Of a DNA stretch of 49,896 nt, positions 15,372 through 24,970 are shown in pieces; the first letter of the stretch is position 1, and every line of letters starts with the position of its first letter. The notes beneath the pieces are model-generated. The model was not told the origin of the DNA. It saw only the letters and a list, made by a program, of their open reading frames with translations, and ran no database searches. This stretch comes from Nostocaceae cyanobacterium. Lineage in GTDB: Bacteria; Cyanobacteriota; Cyanobacteriia; Cyanobacteriales; Nostocaceae. The stretch covers positions 1-49,896 of the forward strand of contig JASJCY010000010.1 of NCBI GenBank assembly GCA_030065825.1. The letters are read 5' to 3'. The translations under genes and the position numbers were made by a program.

Positions 15372-17627
15372 CTATGATTCAATCTGTTGCTGACGCTGCT
15401 TAATTTCTGCAATAGGTAATAGTAAAGTATCTTCTATTTCCTGTCGCACTTCACGGCTGACATAACAATCGCTATTTAGGCATTCTACTAGGAATTTATT
15501 AGCGTCGTAATACTGGTTGAGCAATTCCTTTTGCTGTTTACTCAACTGCCAATCGTGACCAATATTGCGATATTTAATCATTGCGCTTCTTAGTTGTTCA
15601 GTCCAAGCTTGACCGTTAGCTTTCCACCACGCTTTAAATTTTGTTTCGTCTTGAATTTTGTCTGTTAATTGCTCTTTTAATTGTTGCAGTGCTTGCTTTA
15701 GTTCTGCATCGAGGTCGAAGTAGAGGATTCGGGAGAGGTGGAAGTCGAGGTCGAAGTAGAGGTCGAGGGAGAGGGAGAGGGAGAGGGAAAGGACTCGTAA
15801 GAGGGAGAGGGAGAGGGAGAGGACTTGGAAGAAGGAGAGGGAGAGCTCAAGGAAGAGGTTGAGGGAGAGGGAGAAGGAGAGGTCGAGGGAGAGGGAGAAG
15901 TAAAAAGCTCTAACTGCTGCTGGTTTGTACGGAACATCCACTGCAAGAGATTTCAGATTCACCCACACCAAATATTGCTGCAACTTCTCATCATTGGCTA
16001 ATAGTCCATCAACTTTTTCTTTCATTAACAGCAACAAACTATCTGCATTTGGCGACATTCCCACTGCTAATAAAAATACTTCTCGCCAGCGTTTTCCCAT
16101 CATATAACTGACCAGATTTTGCAAAGCTTCTGCTGATGACTGTTTTCCAACAACAAATTCTCTAGCAGTGAAATACTCATGAAATGTCAGATGGGAAAAC
16201 GAGTAAATACCTTTTGCACGTTCCACCAATAACCCATGTTGTGCTTCAATTGATTTCAAAACTTTTTCGCTGTCCAGTTGTAATGCTTCTTCGTCAGTAT
16301 TTGCATCTGGTAAATTGCGGATATATTCTATTATGTATTGCTCGGCAATTTTTTGCTTAAAGAAATAGTCACCTTTCTCAAAGGTAGTCACAGCAATTTT
16401 GCTAAGTAAATCTTCTTTACGCTGGACAGAGAGTTTTTCGTAAACTTGGTCGCGGTAAATTCCCCGTTTAGCATCCCATTTTTTTAGCAGCGCATCTAAT
16501 CCTTCTTTGTACAGTTCAGAACGATTCGCGGGAAAATCCCCAGACTCTTCAAATGCTAAACATAGTAATGTCAGTAGCAGTGGATTTGTGGCGAGTTATT
16601 TGATACGGTGATTATCTTCGAGCCGTTGAAGAAAAATATCTGGTTTTACAGCTTTATTATTAAACCAATTGCTTGCAAAAGTGGCTATTTGTTTATCATC
16701 AAAATCGGCAATTTCTACCTCTGTAAACTTTTCAAAGGTATATTCCCGTGCAGCAATACGACAGGTAATAACAAAGTTATTATCTCGATTTTGGTTAGAA
16801 AAATTACGAATTTCTTTTAATATACGACTGTTGTCTTTTTCTCTAACCTCATCCAAGCCATCAAGAAGAATTAGTGTCCTGTTATGTTTCATCACATCTT
16901 GTAAAGACACACTATTAGAAAATTGCTGACTTATATATTCCAGTAATCCCGGTTTATCTTCAGCTTCAGCAAAGTCTTTGAGGGTGATAAAAACCGGTAC
17001 AAGATGAGAATAAAACTTACCACTTATACATTGAATCGCCAGATATCTCAAAAATGTGGTTTTACCAGCCCCAGGTTTTCCTAAAATCATCAACTTGGGA
17101 TTTTTATTAACAGCTTCTAATCCTGGTATTCGTCTTTCAATAATTCTGCCTAGTCCAAAGTGGTCAAAATCTTCGCTACTATAATTTTGCAATAATTCAT
17201 CAATTCCTAACCGTCGCCTTCCAGTGATTTTCTCTAGAATGTTAACGTGGGTGTAGATATCGTTTAACCCGATGGGATGTGTCATATCCAGCACCCGCAT
17301 TGTACCGCAGCGCTCTTGGATGTGGGGTTTTATCTTTTCGCGTACTTCCTGCACGAGGACGTCAATATCAAAAGCGTTGTTGTCTTTGTGGGTTAGTTTA
17401 GCTATTTTTGGTAGTTCGGCAATCTCTTTCCAATCTAAACCTAGTCTTTCGCAAATTCCCACAAATATTTCCCGATCAAGAGGTTTACCTGTAAAGAATT
17501 TGGAAATCGGTTGACGACTCTGACAAACCAAACCAATTAAATCTTTCTGCCTCAATCTCTTCTGGATTAAAGCTTGCTTTGCTAATTGGATACCTCTTGG
17601 GAATGCTTGCAGCGATCGCTCTGCCAT
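15372..17627 (-). pseudogene. NACHT-domain NTPase, interrupted by one in-frame TAA
   Basis: One reading frame of 752 codons is broken only by a TAA at 16596-16598. The N-terminal part (343 residues) has a helix-turn-helix-like domain (1-70), Walker A GKPGAGKTT near 183-191, Walker B LILLDGLDEV near 253-262 and EYTFEKFTEVEIADF. After the stop the frame goes on at once with LATNPLLLTLLCLAFEE, the usual NACHT sequence after RIKE, so a GAA (Glu) to TAA change is likely. The distal part has GIYSFSHLTFHEYFTA, a Ser/Leu-rich low-complexity stretch and a conserved C-terminus. The part after the stop could be expressed from ATG 16391. NACHT proteins act as STAND sensors, some in antiphage defence; that role here is inference. 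Confidence 0.85.
15713..15905. repeat. GA-rich hexameric repeat inside the NACHT gene
   Basis: Many GAGGGA/GAGGTC-type hexamers on the plus strand; on the coding strand they read as TCCCTC-like pairs giving Ser-Leu, Asp-Leu and Phe-Ser dipeptides. Because the unit is two codons, gain or loss of units keeps the frame. Open frames on the plus strand here are by-products of the repeat. Confidence 0.8.
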
Positions 17628-17791
17628 AGCGCGAACAATCTGTTTCCACTGGTTATGGTGCTGCTAATTTTATACTTATTCTTCAAGTCACACAAGTCAT
17701 ACACAACCCATACATAAAATTATACCAGCCACAACCCTTGCCCAGACTTGATTCAAGCCATTGTATACAATAAGTTACTGGAGACGGTTGT

Positions 17792-17944
17792 ATGGACCCC
17801 ATTTTAATGGTAATACTTACTACATTACTGGCTTGGGTAGTGGAAAGGTCTGCTGATGCTGCTCTCAATTTGGTTATGGAACATCTACGGAGTAAGCAAC
17901 TAGAAGACCACGAAGATGAGGAACAAGGAAAGACCAACAAATAA
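17792..17944 (+). CDS. Small putative membrane protein, divergent from the NACHT gene
   Basis: 50 residues: MDPILMVILTTLLAWVVE forms one likely membrane helix, followed by an amphipathic stretch (RSADAALNLVMEHLRSK) and an acidic tail (DHEDEEQGK). The ATG at 17792 follows GGAGACGG, a fair ribosome site. It starts 164 bp from the NACHT start on the other strand. I do not recognise a family. A toxin-like or effector peptide tied to the NACHT gene is a guess only. Confidence 0.5.
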   Translation: MDPILMVILTTLLAWVVERSADAALNLVMEHLRSKQLEDHEDEEQGKTNK

Positions 17945-17971
17945 ATTATCCCTTATAGGCACGGCATCTAC

Positions 17972-18333
17972 CACTAGTGTCAACTTAACGTAAAACCCAT
18001 ACCCCACAACGTAAAACCCATACCCCACAAGGAAATTAATTTCCTTGCTTATAGACCAAGTCATCTAAAAGATGACTAACTAACCTAGGTTTTCTTCAGT
18101 CTAGTTCAGTAGACTTTGTATATTGGTCCCAGAACTTTAGCAAGGTAAAACCCATACCCCACAAGGAAATTAATTTCCTTGCTTATAGACGAAGTCATCT
18201 AAAAGATGACTAACTAACCTAGGTTTTCTTCAGTCTACTTCAGTAGACTTTGTATATTGGTCCCGGAACTTTAGTTCAGGGTGGGTGAAAAAGCTAACAG
18301 ATAAGCGATTTAGAGCTTAAGTTGACACCAATG
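17972..18333. mobile_element. MITE-like element with 17-bp TIRs and 9-bp target duplication
   Basis: The left end CACTAGTGTCAACTTAA (17972-17988) and right end TTAAGTTGACACCAATG (18317-18333) are inverted with 15 of 17 matches. Both are flanked directly by GGCATCTAC (17963-17971 and 18334-18342), a perfect 9-bp duplication. The interior has no gene; it holds two 134-bp repeats starting at 18011 and 18145, each with hairpins (GGAAATTAATTTCC, AGTCATCTAAAAGATGACT). It must be mobilised by a transposase encoded elsewhere. The remaining 18343-18741 holds no gene I can support. Confidence 0.8.
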
Positions 18334-18741
18334 GGCATCTACAATCTAGACATGTGTATCGAATAATTTTAGCAACGTCGTGTCCTTACTATTTTAGATA
18401 TTTTTTGAATTGGAACTGTACTAACCTTAGCAATTCTAAATTTTCATCATCCTCTATCGACAAGAACCCCAAATTCTACACTGCGACAATGCCGTAAGGC
18501 ATTTTCGTAGACTACCCGCTACGCGTGTAATCAGAAGTCGGGGATCTGATAGGAGTATCTTATTTTTTATTTCAGTAAATCAAAACAATCCCCCTAATAC
18601 GAAAAAATCTACTGCCAAAATGTTAATAATTGTAAAAATGCGTTGTTAAAGACTAGAAACATGATTTTCACCTAGCTAAACTAACAGGAAGACTATCTGT
18701 GATGTTACTGATTAAAAATAAGCTGTGGTTTTCAATCCTCA

Positions 18742-21700
18742 ATGATCCCAGTAAAACTTACTCTGAAAAATTTCCTCAGTTACCGTGAGGCTAGTTTAGA
18801 TTTTCGTGGTTTACATACGGCATGTATTTGTGGTTCTAATGGTGCTGGTAAGTCTTCCCTTTTGGAAGCTATTACCTGGGCAATTTGGGGAGAAAGTAGA
18901 GCCGGTGTTGAAGATGATGTCATCCAAACTGGAGCGAAGGAAGTTAGGGTAGACTTTGTGTTTACAACCAGCGTTGGGCAAACTTATCGAGTGATTCGTA
19001 CCCGCAATCGGGGTAGTAGTAGTGTCTTAGAATTCCAAATTGAAACAGCTAATGGCTTTAAGGCTTTGACTGCTAAAGGTGTGAGAGCAACCCAAGAGTT
19101 GATTATCCAACATATCAAGTTGGATTACGATACTTTTATCAATTCTGCTTATCTGCGTCAAGGTCGTGCGGATGAGTTTATGCTTAAACGTCCTAGTGAA
19201 CGTAAGGAAATTTTAGCAGAGTTGTTAAAGTTGAATCAGTATGATGAATTAGGAGAAAAAGCTAAGGAATTATCCCGTCAGTTTAAAGCTAGAGGGGAAG
19301 AGTTGCAACGTTCTTTGGAGTCGATGAAAACCCAATTGCAACAACGGGAAGAAATAGCCCAAAAACGAGGAAATTTAGAAAGGCAACTCAACCAACTGCG
19401 ACAGGTACAAGCTTTTGAGAAAACTAAGTTACAAGATTTGCAAGTTGTTCAGCATCAGCGACAAAATTGGGAAGAACAACTGCATTTTGTTAAGCAACAA
19501 TACCAAAATTTAAGCCAAGATTGCGATCGCCTCCAACAAGAACACTCTCGCATCAATGAGCAAATATTAGCCCTAGAAGCCCTGTTAAATCAAGAAAAGG
19601 TAGTTAGAGCCGGATATGCTGAATACCAAGCTTTACAATCCCAGGAAGAAGCCATGGGGGCGAAGTTTGCAGAACATACCCAAGCTCAACAGTTGCTACA
19701 ACAAAAACAACAACAGCTAACTCAACAGATTAATGAAATTGAGCGACAGTTGCAACACTTGCAAGCACAGTTAGAAGCGCTGCAACAACAAGAGGTGGAT
19801 ATTCAGCAAACTTTGAGTAAGTCGGGGGAAATAGAAGCGGGTTTAGAACAACTTGCAGCAGCGCGTCAACGGGTGAAGCAGTTGGATCAATTGCAAATGC
19901 AAGTAACTCCCCTACTGCAACAAAGGCAAAATTTACAAAGCCAGGTGGATAAGTTTCATGCGGGGTTGGTAGCGCGACTAGAACAGTTAGAAGCAACCCA
20001 TAATCAACTGCAAAACCATTCTCAACGCCAAGGGCAATTACAGCAAGCCGTCATGGAAGTAGGGGTGCAGATTGATGATTTGGATAAAAAGCGGGTTTAT
20101 CTGCAACGGGTGCAGGAAAAAGGACAGGAAAGAAGGCATTTTATTGAAAGGTTGCAGGCACATCAGCGAGATTATGAAAGATTATTGGGAGAATTGGAGC
20201 AAAAATTGCAAATGCTTCAAAATCCCGACGCTATTTGTCCTTTGTGCGAACGTCCCCTTGACGAACATCACTGGAATCGGGTGGTAGACAAAACCAACGA
20301 TGATTACAAGGATACTGAAGGGCAATTATGGGTAGTCCGGGAACAAATGGCTGTTTCTGACCGCGAAATTCAGGTGTTAAGGCAGGAATATCGGAAAATA
20401 TCCCAAGAATTATCTGCTTATGATTCCTTGCGAGAACAAAGGGGACAATTAGCAGCACATTTACAGTCTACCACAGATGCTGAGCAACAGTTGCAAGAAA
20501 TTGCTGCGGAGAAGGAAAGATTGGAGAGAGTGTTACATTTAGGTGATTATGCCCCAGAACAACAAGTACAACTGCAACATTTAGACCAATATCTGCAACA
20601 ACTTAATTATAATGAACAAGACCATGCCCTTGCCCGGAGTGAAGTAGAACGCTGGCGATGGGCAGAGATTAGACAGGGACAGATTAAGGACGCAGCTAAG
20701 CGCAAAGCCCAAATAGAAGCACGGAAACCAGAAATTGAGGCGCAAATTGCCCAATTACAAGCAAGTATCAACGAGCAAAGTACAAATTCCCCATGTGCAA
20801 GGGAAATTACAGCCCTACAGCAACGAATCGCCAAAATTGGTTACGATAGCGAACAACATAACCAGTTACGCATGGCTGTACGCAAAGCCCAAACTTGGCA
20901 GTTACAGTATCAACAATTACTAGAAGCACAACAGCAATATCCCCAACTGCAAAATAGAAGGGAAGAAATTGCAGCATCCTTGCAAGAGCGATCGCAAGAA
21001 CGGCAAGAACTGCAAAGTCAAATTGAAAACATCACTCGCCAACTGTCAGAAAGCCCTAACCCTGCCATTGAAATTCAAACATTAGAACAGCAAATAACCA
21101 GCCGCAGACAACAATTAGACGAACAAATCGCTCAATTAGGGCGTTTAGAACAAATGGCGTTGCAACTGGATAACTTAGAAAACCAGTACACACAGCAACA
21201 ACAGCAACTACAAACAACTAAACGGCAATACCGTATTTACCAGGAATTGGCACAAGCTTTTGGTAAAAATGGTATCCAAACACTGATGATTGAAAACGTC
21301 TTACCACAGTTAGAAGCCGAGACAAATCAGTTACTTTCACGGTTAAGCGCCAATCAGTTACACGTACAATTTGTTACCAAACGTGCCGGACGCAGTGGTA
21401 AATCCAGCAAGAAAAACGCCAAACTAATAGATACCTTAGATATTTTAATCGCCGATGCTAGGGGTACGCGGGCATATGAAACCTACTCCGGTGGGGAAGC
21501 CTTTAGAATCAATTTTGCCATTCGTTTAGCCTTAGCCAAATTACTGGCACAACGGGCAGGTGCAGCGTTACAATTACTGATTGTAGATGAAGGATTTGGC
21601 ACCCAGGATAGCGAAGGGTGCGATCGCCTGATTGCAGCCATAAATGCGATCGCTTCAGATTTTGCTTGCATCCTTACTGTTACCCATATGCCTCATTTAA

Positions 21701-21771
21701 AAGAAGCTTTTCAGGCACGAATTGAAGTCAGTAAAAACCAGCAAGGTTCCCATTTACAATTACTAATGTGA
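18742..21771 (+). CDS. sbcC: SbcC/Rad50-family exonuclease subunit
   Basis: SMC-like ATPase that with SbcD (Mre11-like) opens hairpins and processes DNA ends. Walker A CGSNGAGKSS lies near residues 30-39, long Gln-rich coiled coils lie between about 170 and 850, a zinc-hook CPLCERPL near 499-506 in the middle, ABC signature YSGGEAFRINFAIRLALAK near 915, and Walker B LLIVDEGFGTQD near 950. 1009 residues, normal length. No sbcD lies beside it. A hairpin (21817-21835) separates it from the convergent kinase gene. Confidence 0.95.
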   Translation: MIPVKLTLKNFLSYREASLDFRGLHTACICGSNGAGKSSLLEAITWAIWGESRAGVEDDVIQTGAKEVRVDFVFTTSVGQTYRVIRTRNRGSSSVLEFQIETANGFKALTAKGVRATQELIIQHIKLDYDTFINSAYLRQGRADEFMLKRPSERKEILAELLKLNQYDELGEKAKELSRQFKARGEELQRSLESMKTQLQQREEIAQKRGNLERQLNQLRQVQAFEKTKLQDLQVVQHQRQNWEEQLHFVKQQYQNLSQDCDRLQQEHSRINEQILALEALLNQEKVVRAGYAEYQALQSQEEAMGAKFAEHTQAQQLLQQKQQQLTQQINEIERQLQHLQAQLEALQQQEVDIQQTLSKSGEIEAGLEQLAAARQRVKQLDQLQMQVTPLLQQRQNLQSQVDKFHAGLVARLEQLEATHNQLQNHSQRQGQLQQAVMEVGVQIDDLDKKRVYLQRVQEKGQERRHFIERLQAHQRDYERLLGELEQKLQMLQNPDAICPLCERPLDEHHWNRVVDKTNDDYKDTEGQLWVVREQMAVSDREIQVLRQEYRKISQELSAYDSLREQRGQLAAHLQSTTDAEQQLQEIAAEKERLERVLHLGDYAPEQQVQLQHLDQYLQQLNYNEQDHALARSEVERWRWAEIRQGQIKDAAKRKAQIEARKPEIEAQIAQLQASINEQSTNSPCAREITALQQRIAKIGYDSEQHNQLRMAVRKAQTWQLQYQQLLEAQQQYPQLQNRREEIAASLQERSQERQELQSQIENITRQLSESPNPAIEIQTLEQQITSRRQQLDEQIAQLGRLEQMALQLDNLENQYTQQQQQLQTTKRQYRIYQELAQAFGKNGIQTLMIENVLPQLEAETNQLLSRLSANQLHVQFVTKRAGRSGKSSKKNAKLIDTLDILIADARGTRAYETYSGGEAFRINFAIRLALAKLLAQRAGAALQLLIVDEGFGTQDSEGCDRLIAAINAIASDFACILTVTHMPHLKEAFQARIEVSKNQQGSHLQLLM

Positions 21772-21816
21772 AACAATTAAAAATTAAAAATTGGTAACTC
21801 TTAATTCATGACTTTT

Positions 21817-21835
21817 GGGCACAAGCATTGTGCCC
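21817..21835. terminator. Hairpin between convergent sbcC and sensor kinase
   Basis: GGGCACAA-GCA-TTGTGCCC, followed by CCTACG. The same kind of hairpin, GGGCGCAAGCATTGCGCCCC, is repeated four times at 28205-28394, so this is a dispersed repeat that may double as a terminator. Confidence 0.5.
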
Positions 21836-21845
21836 CTACGAAGTT

Positions 21846-23396
21846 CTAATTATCACAGACATTATAATTATTTAGAGGAAAATCTTGACAATGATCGGGA
21901 TGTAAAACTGTGCATAATGCTTGCAATAATTCATTAGTGGTAAAAGGTTTAGATAAAAATTTTTTGACTCCAGCTTCATTTGCGGCACAAACTAATTTAC
22001 TAGATGCCAAGCCACTCATGGCAATAATATTCACTTGGTTATTGATTTTTTGCAAAGTTTTGATGGTAATTGTGCCATCCATCATCGGCATCATCATATC
22101 AACTAGTACTAGTTTAATCTCATTTTGATGTTCAGCATATAAAGCTATAGCATCAATACCATCACTAGCAGTAATAACTTGGTAATTATAGGTTTCCAAT
22201 GAGGTTTTGATAATATCACGAATAGCAGATTCATCATCAGCCACCAGAATTAATTCTCCTTCTCCTTGATGGAATTCTTCATTTTCCAACTGTTTATGTT
22301 CATAACCAATTACCGCAGGCAAATAAAATTTAAATTCGCTTCCTTTTCCTACCTTACTATTCACATCTATAAAACCACCATGGCTTTTAACAATGCCAAT
22401 TACCGTTGATAAACCAAGCCCTGTTCCTTTTCCCCTTGCTTTAGTAGTGAAAAATGGGTCAAAAATTTTATCTAATTCTTCTGCTGGAATACCTCTTCCC
22501 GTATCAGTCACTTCCACGACAATATAAGAACCAACTTTGGCGTCTAAATTCATTTCGGCATAGTTTTTATCAATCACAAAATTGCGGACAGATATAGTTA
22601 ATTTTCCTCCATCAGGCATTGCATCTCTAGCGTTGACACAGAGATTCATTAATACCTGATGTAGTTGAGTTGCATCGGCTGAAACCAGCCACAAATCTGG
22701 AGAAACATCTGTTAATATATCAATTGACTTGGGAAATGTTTCTCTAATAATTTGTTCAATTTCTCGTATTAAATGCTGAATTGAAAGTATGGTGTGTTTG
22801 CCTTCAATGCCTCTGGTGAAAGATAAAATTTGTTTGATTAGTTCTGCCCCTCTCTTAGCATTGTCCTCAAGAATTTTGAGCATTCTTTGAGTACGAACAT
22901 CTGTGTCTGGAAATTTTAAATATAATAATTGAGCAATAGCTAAAATCGGAGTTAATATATTGTTTAAATCATGGGATATTCCACTGGCAAGAGTGCCGAT
23001 ACTCTCCAACCTTTGTGTCCGTAAAAGCTGAGATTCAAGATGTTTCTTTTCAGTAACATCCCTAGCAATGGCATAGAGTAGACCTTTTTCTAGTAGAGGA
23101 AAAGCTGTCCAATCTAACCACTTATACTCGCCATTTTTACAGCAATAGCGATTCTCGAAATATATTGTCGGGGAACCAGTGGCTAGCTTTTCTACTTCTG
23201 CTAAAGTTGAAGCTTTATCATCAGGATGAACAAAAGCAATAAATGGTTGTGATAATAATTCTTCTGGGCTATAGCCAAGGGTTCTTTCAAAGGCTGGATT
23301 TACACGTTTAAAATAACCGTCTAAACCGGCAACACAAAGCAAATCAAGGGAAAGCTGAAAGAAAAGTTCTAATTCTGATAATTTGTCATTTGTCAT
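21846..23396 (-). CDS. Hybrid sensor histidine kinase (PAS - HisKA - HATPase - receiver)
   Basis: 516 residues without membrane helices. A PAS domain occupies about 1-120 (LLCVAGLDGYFKRVNPAFE, LGYSPEELL). The phosphoacceptor H box is GISHDLNNILTPIL, the N box NLCVNARDAMPDGG, the G boxes DTGRGIPAEELDKIFDPFF and GTGLGLSTV. A C-terminal receiver (about 385-505) has LVLVDMMMPMMDG with the phospho-Asp and a late FLSKPF Lys. A phosphorelay protein of unknown signal and partner. Its start ATG lies within a heptad repeat (TGACAAA/TGACCAA, 23396-23425), so the exact start and leader are uncertain. Confidence 0.92.
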   Translation of the reverse strand: MTNDKLSELELFFQLSLDLLCVAGLDGYFKRVNPAFERTLGYSPEELLSQPFIAFVHPDDKASTLAEVEKLATGSPTIYFENRYCCKNGEYKWLDWTAFPLLEKGLLYAIARDVTEKKHLESQLLRTQRLESIGTLASGISHDLNNILTPILAIAQLLYLKFPDTDVRTQRMLKILEDNAKRGAELIKQILSFTRGIEGKHTILSIQHLIREIEQIIRETFPKSIDILTDVSPDLWLVSADATQLHQVLMNLCVNARDAMPDGGKLTISVRNFVIDKNYAEMNLDAKVGSYIVVEVTDTGRGIPAEELDKIFDPFFTTKARGKGTGLGLSTVIGIVKSHGGFIDVNSKVGKGSEFKFYLPAVIGYEHKQLENEEFHQGEGELILVADDESAIRDIIKTSLETYNYQVITASDGIDAIALYAEHQNEIKLVLVDMMMPMMDGTITIKTLQKINNQVNIIAMSGLASSKLVCAANEAGVKKFLSKPFTTNELLQALCTVLHPDHCQDFPLNNYNVCDN

Positions 23397-23619
23397 TGGT
23401 CATTTGTCATTTGTCATTGGTAAGGATTTCAGGCATATTCACTTTTACTTACATATTGATGTTGGTTCCTGACTACCTAATTAAATTCAATTCATTTAAC
23501 ATTTCTCAATCAATATTTTTTAAAGTGATGATTCTAATATAATTAAAATACTAAATTTATAGAAGAATGGCACGAAAATAACTTTAAACCTTTACATTAA
23601 CTCATTTCTAGACTTTGTC

Positions 23620-23840
23620 TGGAAACGCATATGTGGCAGGGTGTTGCCTCCCGTTAAGTCTGGAGACAACAGTCCTCCCTAAAACTCATTACAAGGTAAA
23701 AACCTGGGGATTGGTGAATTATAGGGATGAATATGAGTTAGGAATCTTGGCTGCCTTATGAAATACAAGGGACGGGCAAGATGCCCATCCCACAAAACCA
23801 TCAAAATCATCCCGCATTTATGCAACATTTTTTTCTTGTT
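23620..23840. repeat. Gene-free region with two dispersed repeat types
   Basis: CTCATTACAAGGTAAAA near 23684-23700 is an inverted relative of the repeats at 33505-33739. From about 23714, GAATTATAGGGATGAATATGAG to CATCCCACAAAACCATCAAAATCATCCC has a second copy at 45629-45730. Nothing else in 23397-24291 looks like a gene. Confidence 0.6.
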
Positions 23841-24291
23841 TTGAGTAAGCCACCATTATACCCTGTCCCCAATATTGGCGGTATTTTGGGGGACTTTAAA
23901 TTATCTTTCTCTCCCAAAATTGGGGTTGGGGGGCAAAATCATATCTATAATCAGTAACGCTATGACTTTTGACAGATAGATATTCGTTTATAAAAATTTA
24001 GTTTATGGTAACTATCTAAAGATATATTTTTTTGATGAATATCAGAACTAAAAATATTAATCAGTCTTGGTAGTTTTATCAATCCACTAGGTATGGTAAG
24101 TTGATTTTAGGGACTCAAAGCACGTTTTATCAATTCAATATTTAGCTTCTGTAAGACTGTCCTAACCAGGGAGGCATTGATTCCCATTTAATCTATAAAA
24201 CAGTCTAGAGAAGCTAATGGGTTTGTCTTTAAACTTTTTGTTGGCAAACCTAACTTTGTGCTACAAGCATCTACTAATTCAGGAGGCTACA

Positions 24292-24732
24292 ATGAACCGC
24301 CTACTTTACGAGAATTCTGTTTCCTATCAAGGATATCTCATTATTCCCTTTTGGTATCAAACAGTGGATAATTACCCAATTTATTCCTATAAATTATTAT
24401 CGGAAATTGGGTATAAAAGCAAATTTCATAAATCTGAAAATCCAGCAGCAATCTATGGCAGTAGTATCGATAATATTATTGAGATTGCCAAGGAACATAT
24501 CGACCAAAATTTAGAGTTTGCTAGCCAAGATGATACTTTTAAACATCGCTATATTTACCGTAACAACCTGATTATCATCTGCAATCAAAATGGTAAATGT
24601 TTTTACAACCATTATCCACCAGATTCATTAAATAATATTGCCGCACCCAAATTATTCAAATCTGAATTTGAGTGCATTAATTGGATTAAAAATGGACTGG
24701 ATAAGTCAGGTATTCGGCAAAGGATAAAATAA
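24292..24732 (+). CDS. Hypothetical protein, 146 residues
   Basis: Not recognised. I take the start at ATG 24292 because a strong AGGAGG stands at 24281-24286; the frame is open further upstream to 24217 but without such support. The product is rich in Tyr, Asn and Ile, with YLIIPFWYQTVDNYPIYSYKL, SIDNIIEIAKEHIDQN and a C-terminal KSEFECINWIKNGLDK helix. No signal peptide or membrane helix. Possibly one of the small soluble cyanobacterial proteins of unknown function. Confidence 0.7.
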   Translation: MNRLLYENSVSYQGYLIIPFWYQTVDNYPIYSYKLLSEIGYKSKFHKSENPAAIYGSSIDNIIEIAKEHIDQNLEFASQDDTFKHRYIYRNNLIIICNQNGKCFYNHYPPDSLNNIAAPKLFKSEFECINWIKNGLDKSGIRQRIK

Positions 24733-24803
24733 TGGCAATGTTTGAGGAATTGGTTAAAGTAGAAGTGTAGATAACTCCAGCAATAACTTTAGGAGGATTA
24801 GCT

Positions 24804-24908
24804 ATGTCTGAACTGCATGTGGTTTCGGTTGTCAATATCGATACAAAACTGACACAAGGCACAGAGATTCTAGTTCAATCCTCCTCCTATTGGAGATGGG
24901 ATTTGTAG
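24804..24908 (+). CDS. Possible 34-residue peptide
   Basis: ATG 24804 follows an excellent ribosome site (TAGGAGGATT at 24790-24799) with good spacing. The peptide runs MSELHVVSVVNIDTKL, then a Ser/Trp-rich tail SSSYWRWDL. No homologue known to me. It lies 62 bp before rsgA on the same strand and could be a leader peptide, a small secreted or modified peptide, or chance. Confidence 0.35.
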   Translation: MSELHVVSVVNIDTKLTQGTEILVQSSSYWRWDL

Positions 24909-24970
24909 GAGTTTTACGGAATTCCTCTGTGCTATGTGTGCCCAGCATTTAGCACATTTTGAGGAAAACA

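Noticed and set aside
15641-15946. Arg/Gly-rich and Ser/Pro-rich open frames opposite and within the NACHT gene
   Set aside because: They are translations of the GAGGGA hexamer repeat in other frames; the NACHT frame explains the region.
17683-17940. 85-codon minus-strand frame
   Set aside because: It lies opposite the 50-codon membrane ORF, is Ser/Cys-rich and looks unlike a protein; the plus-strand frame has a better ribosome site and a membrane helix.
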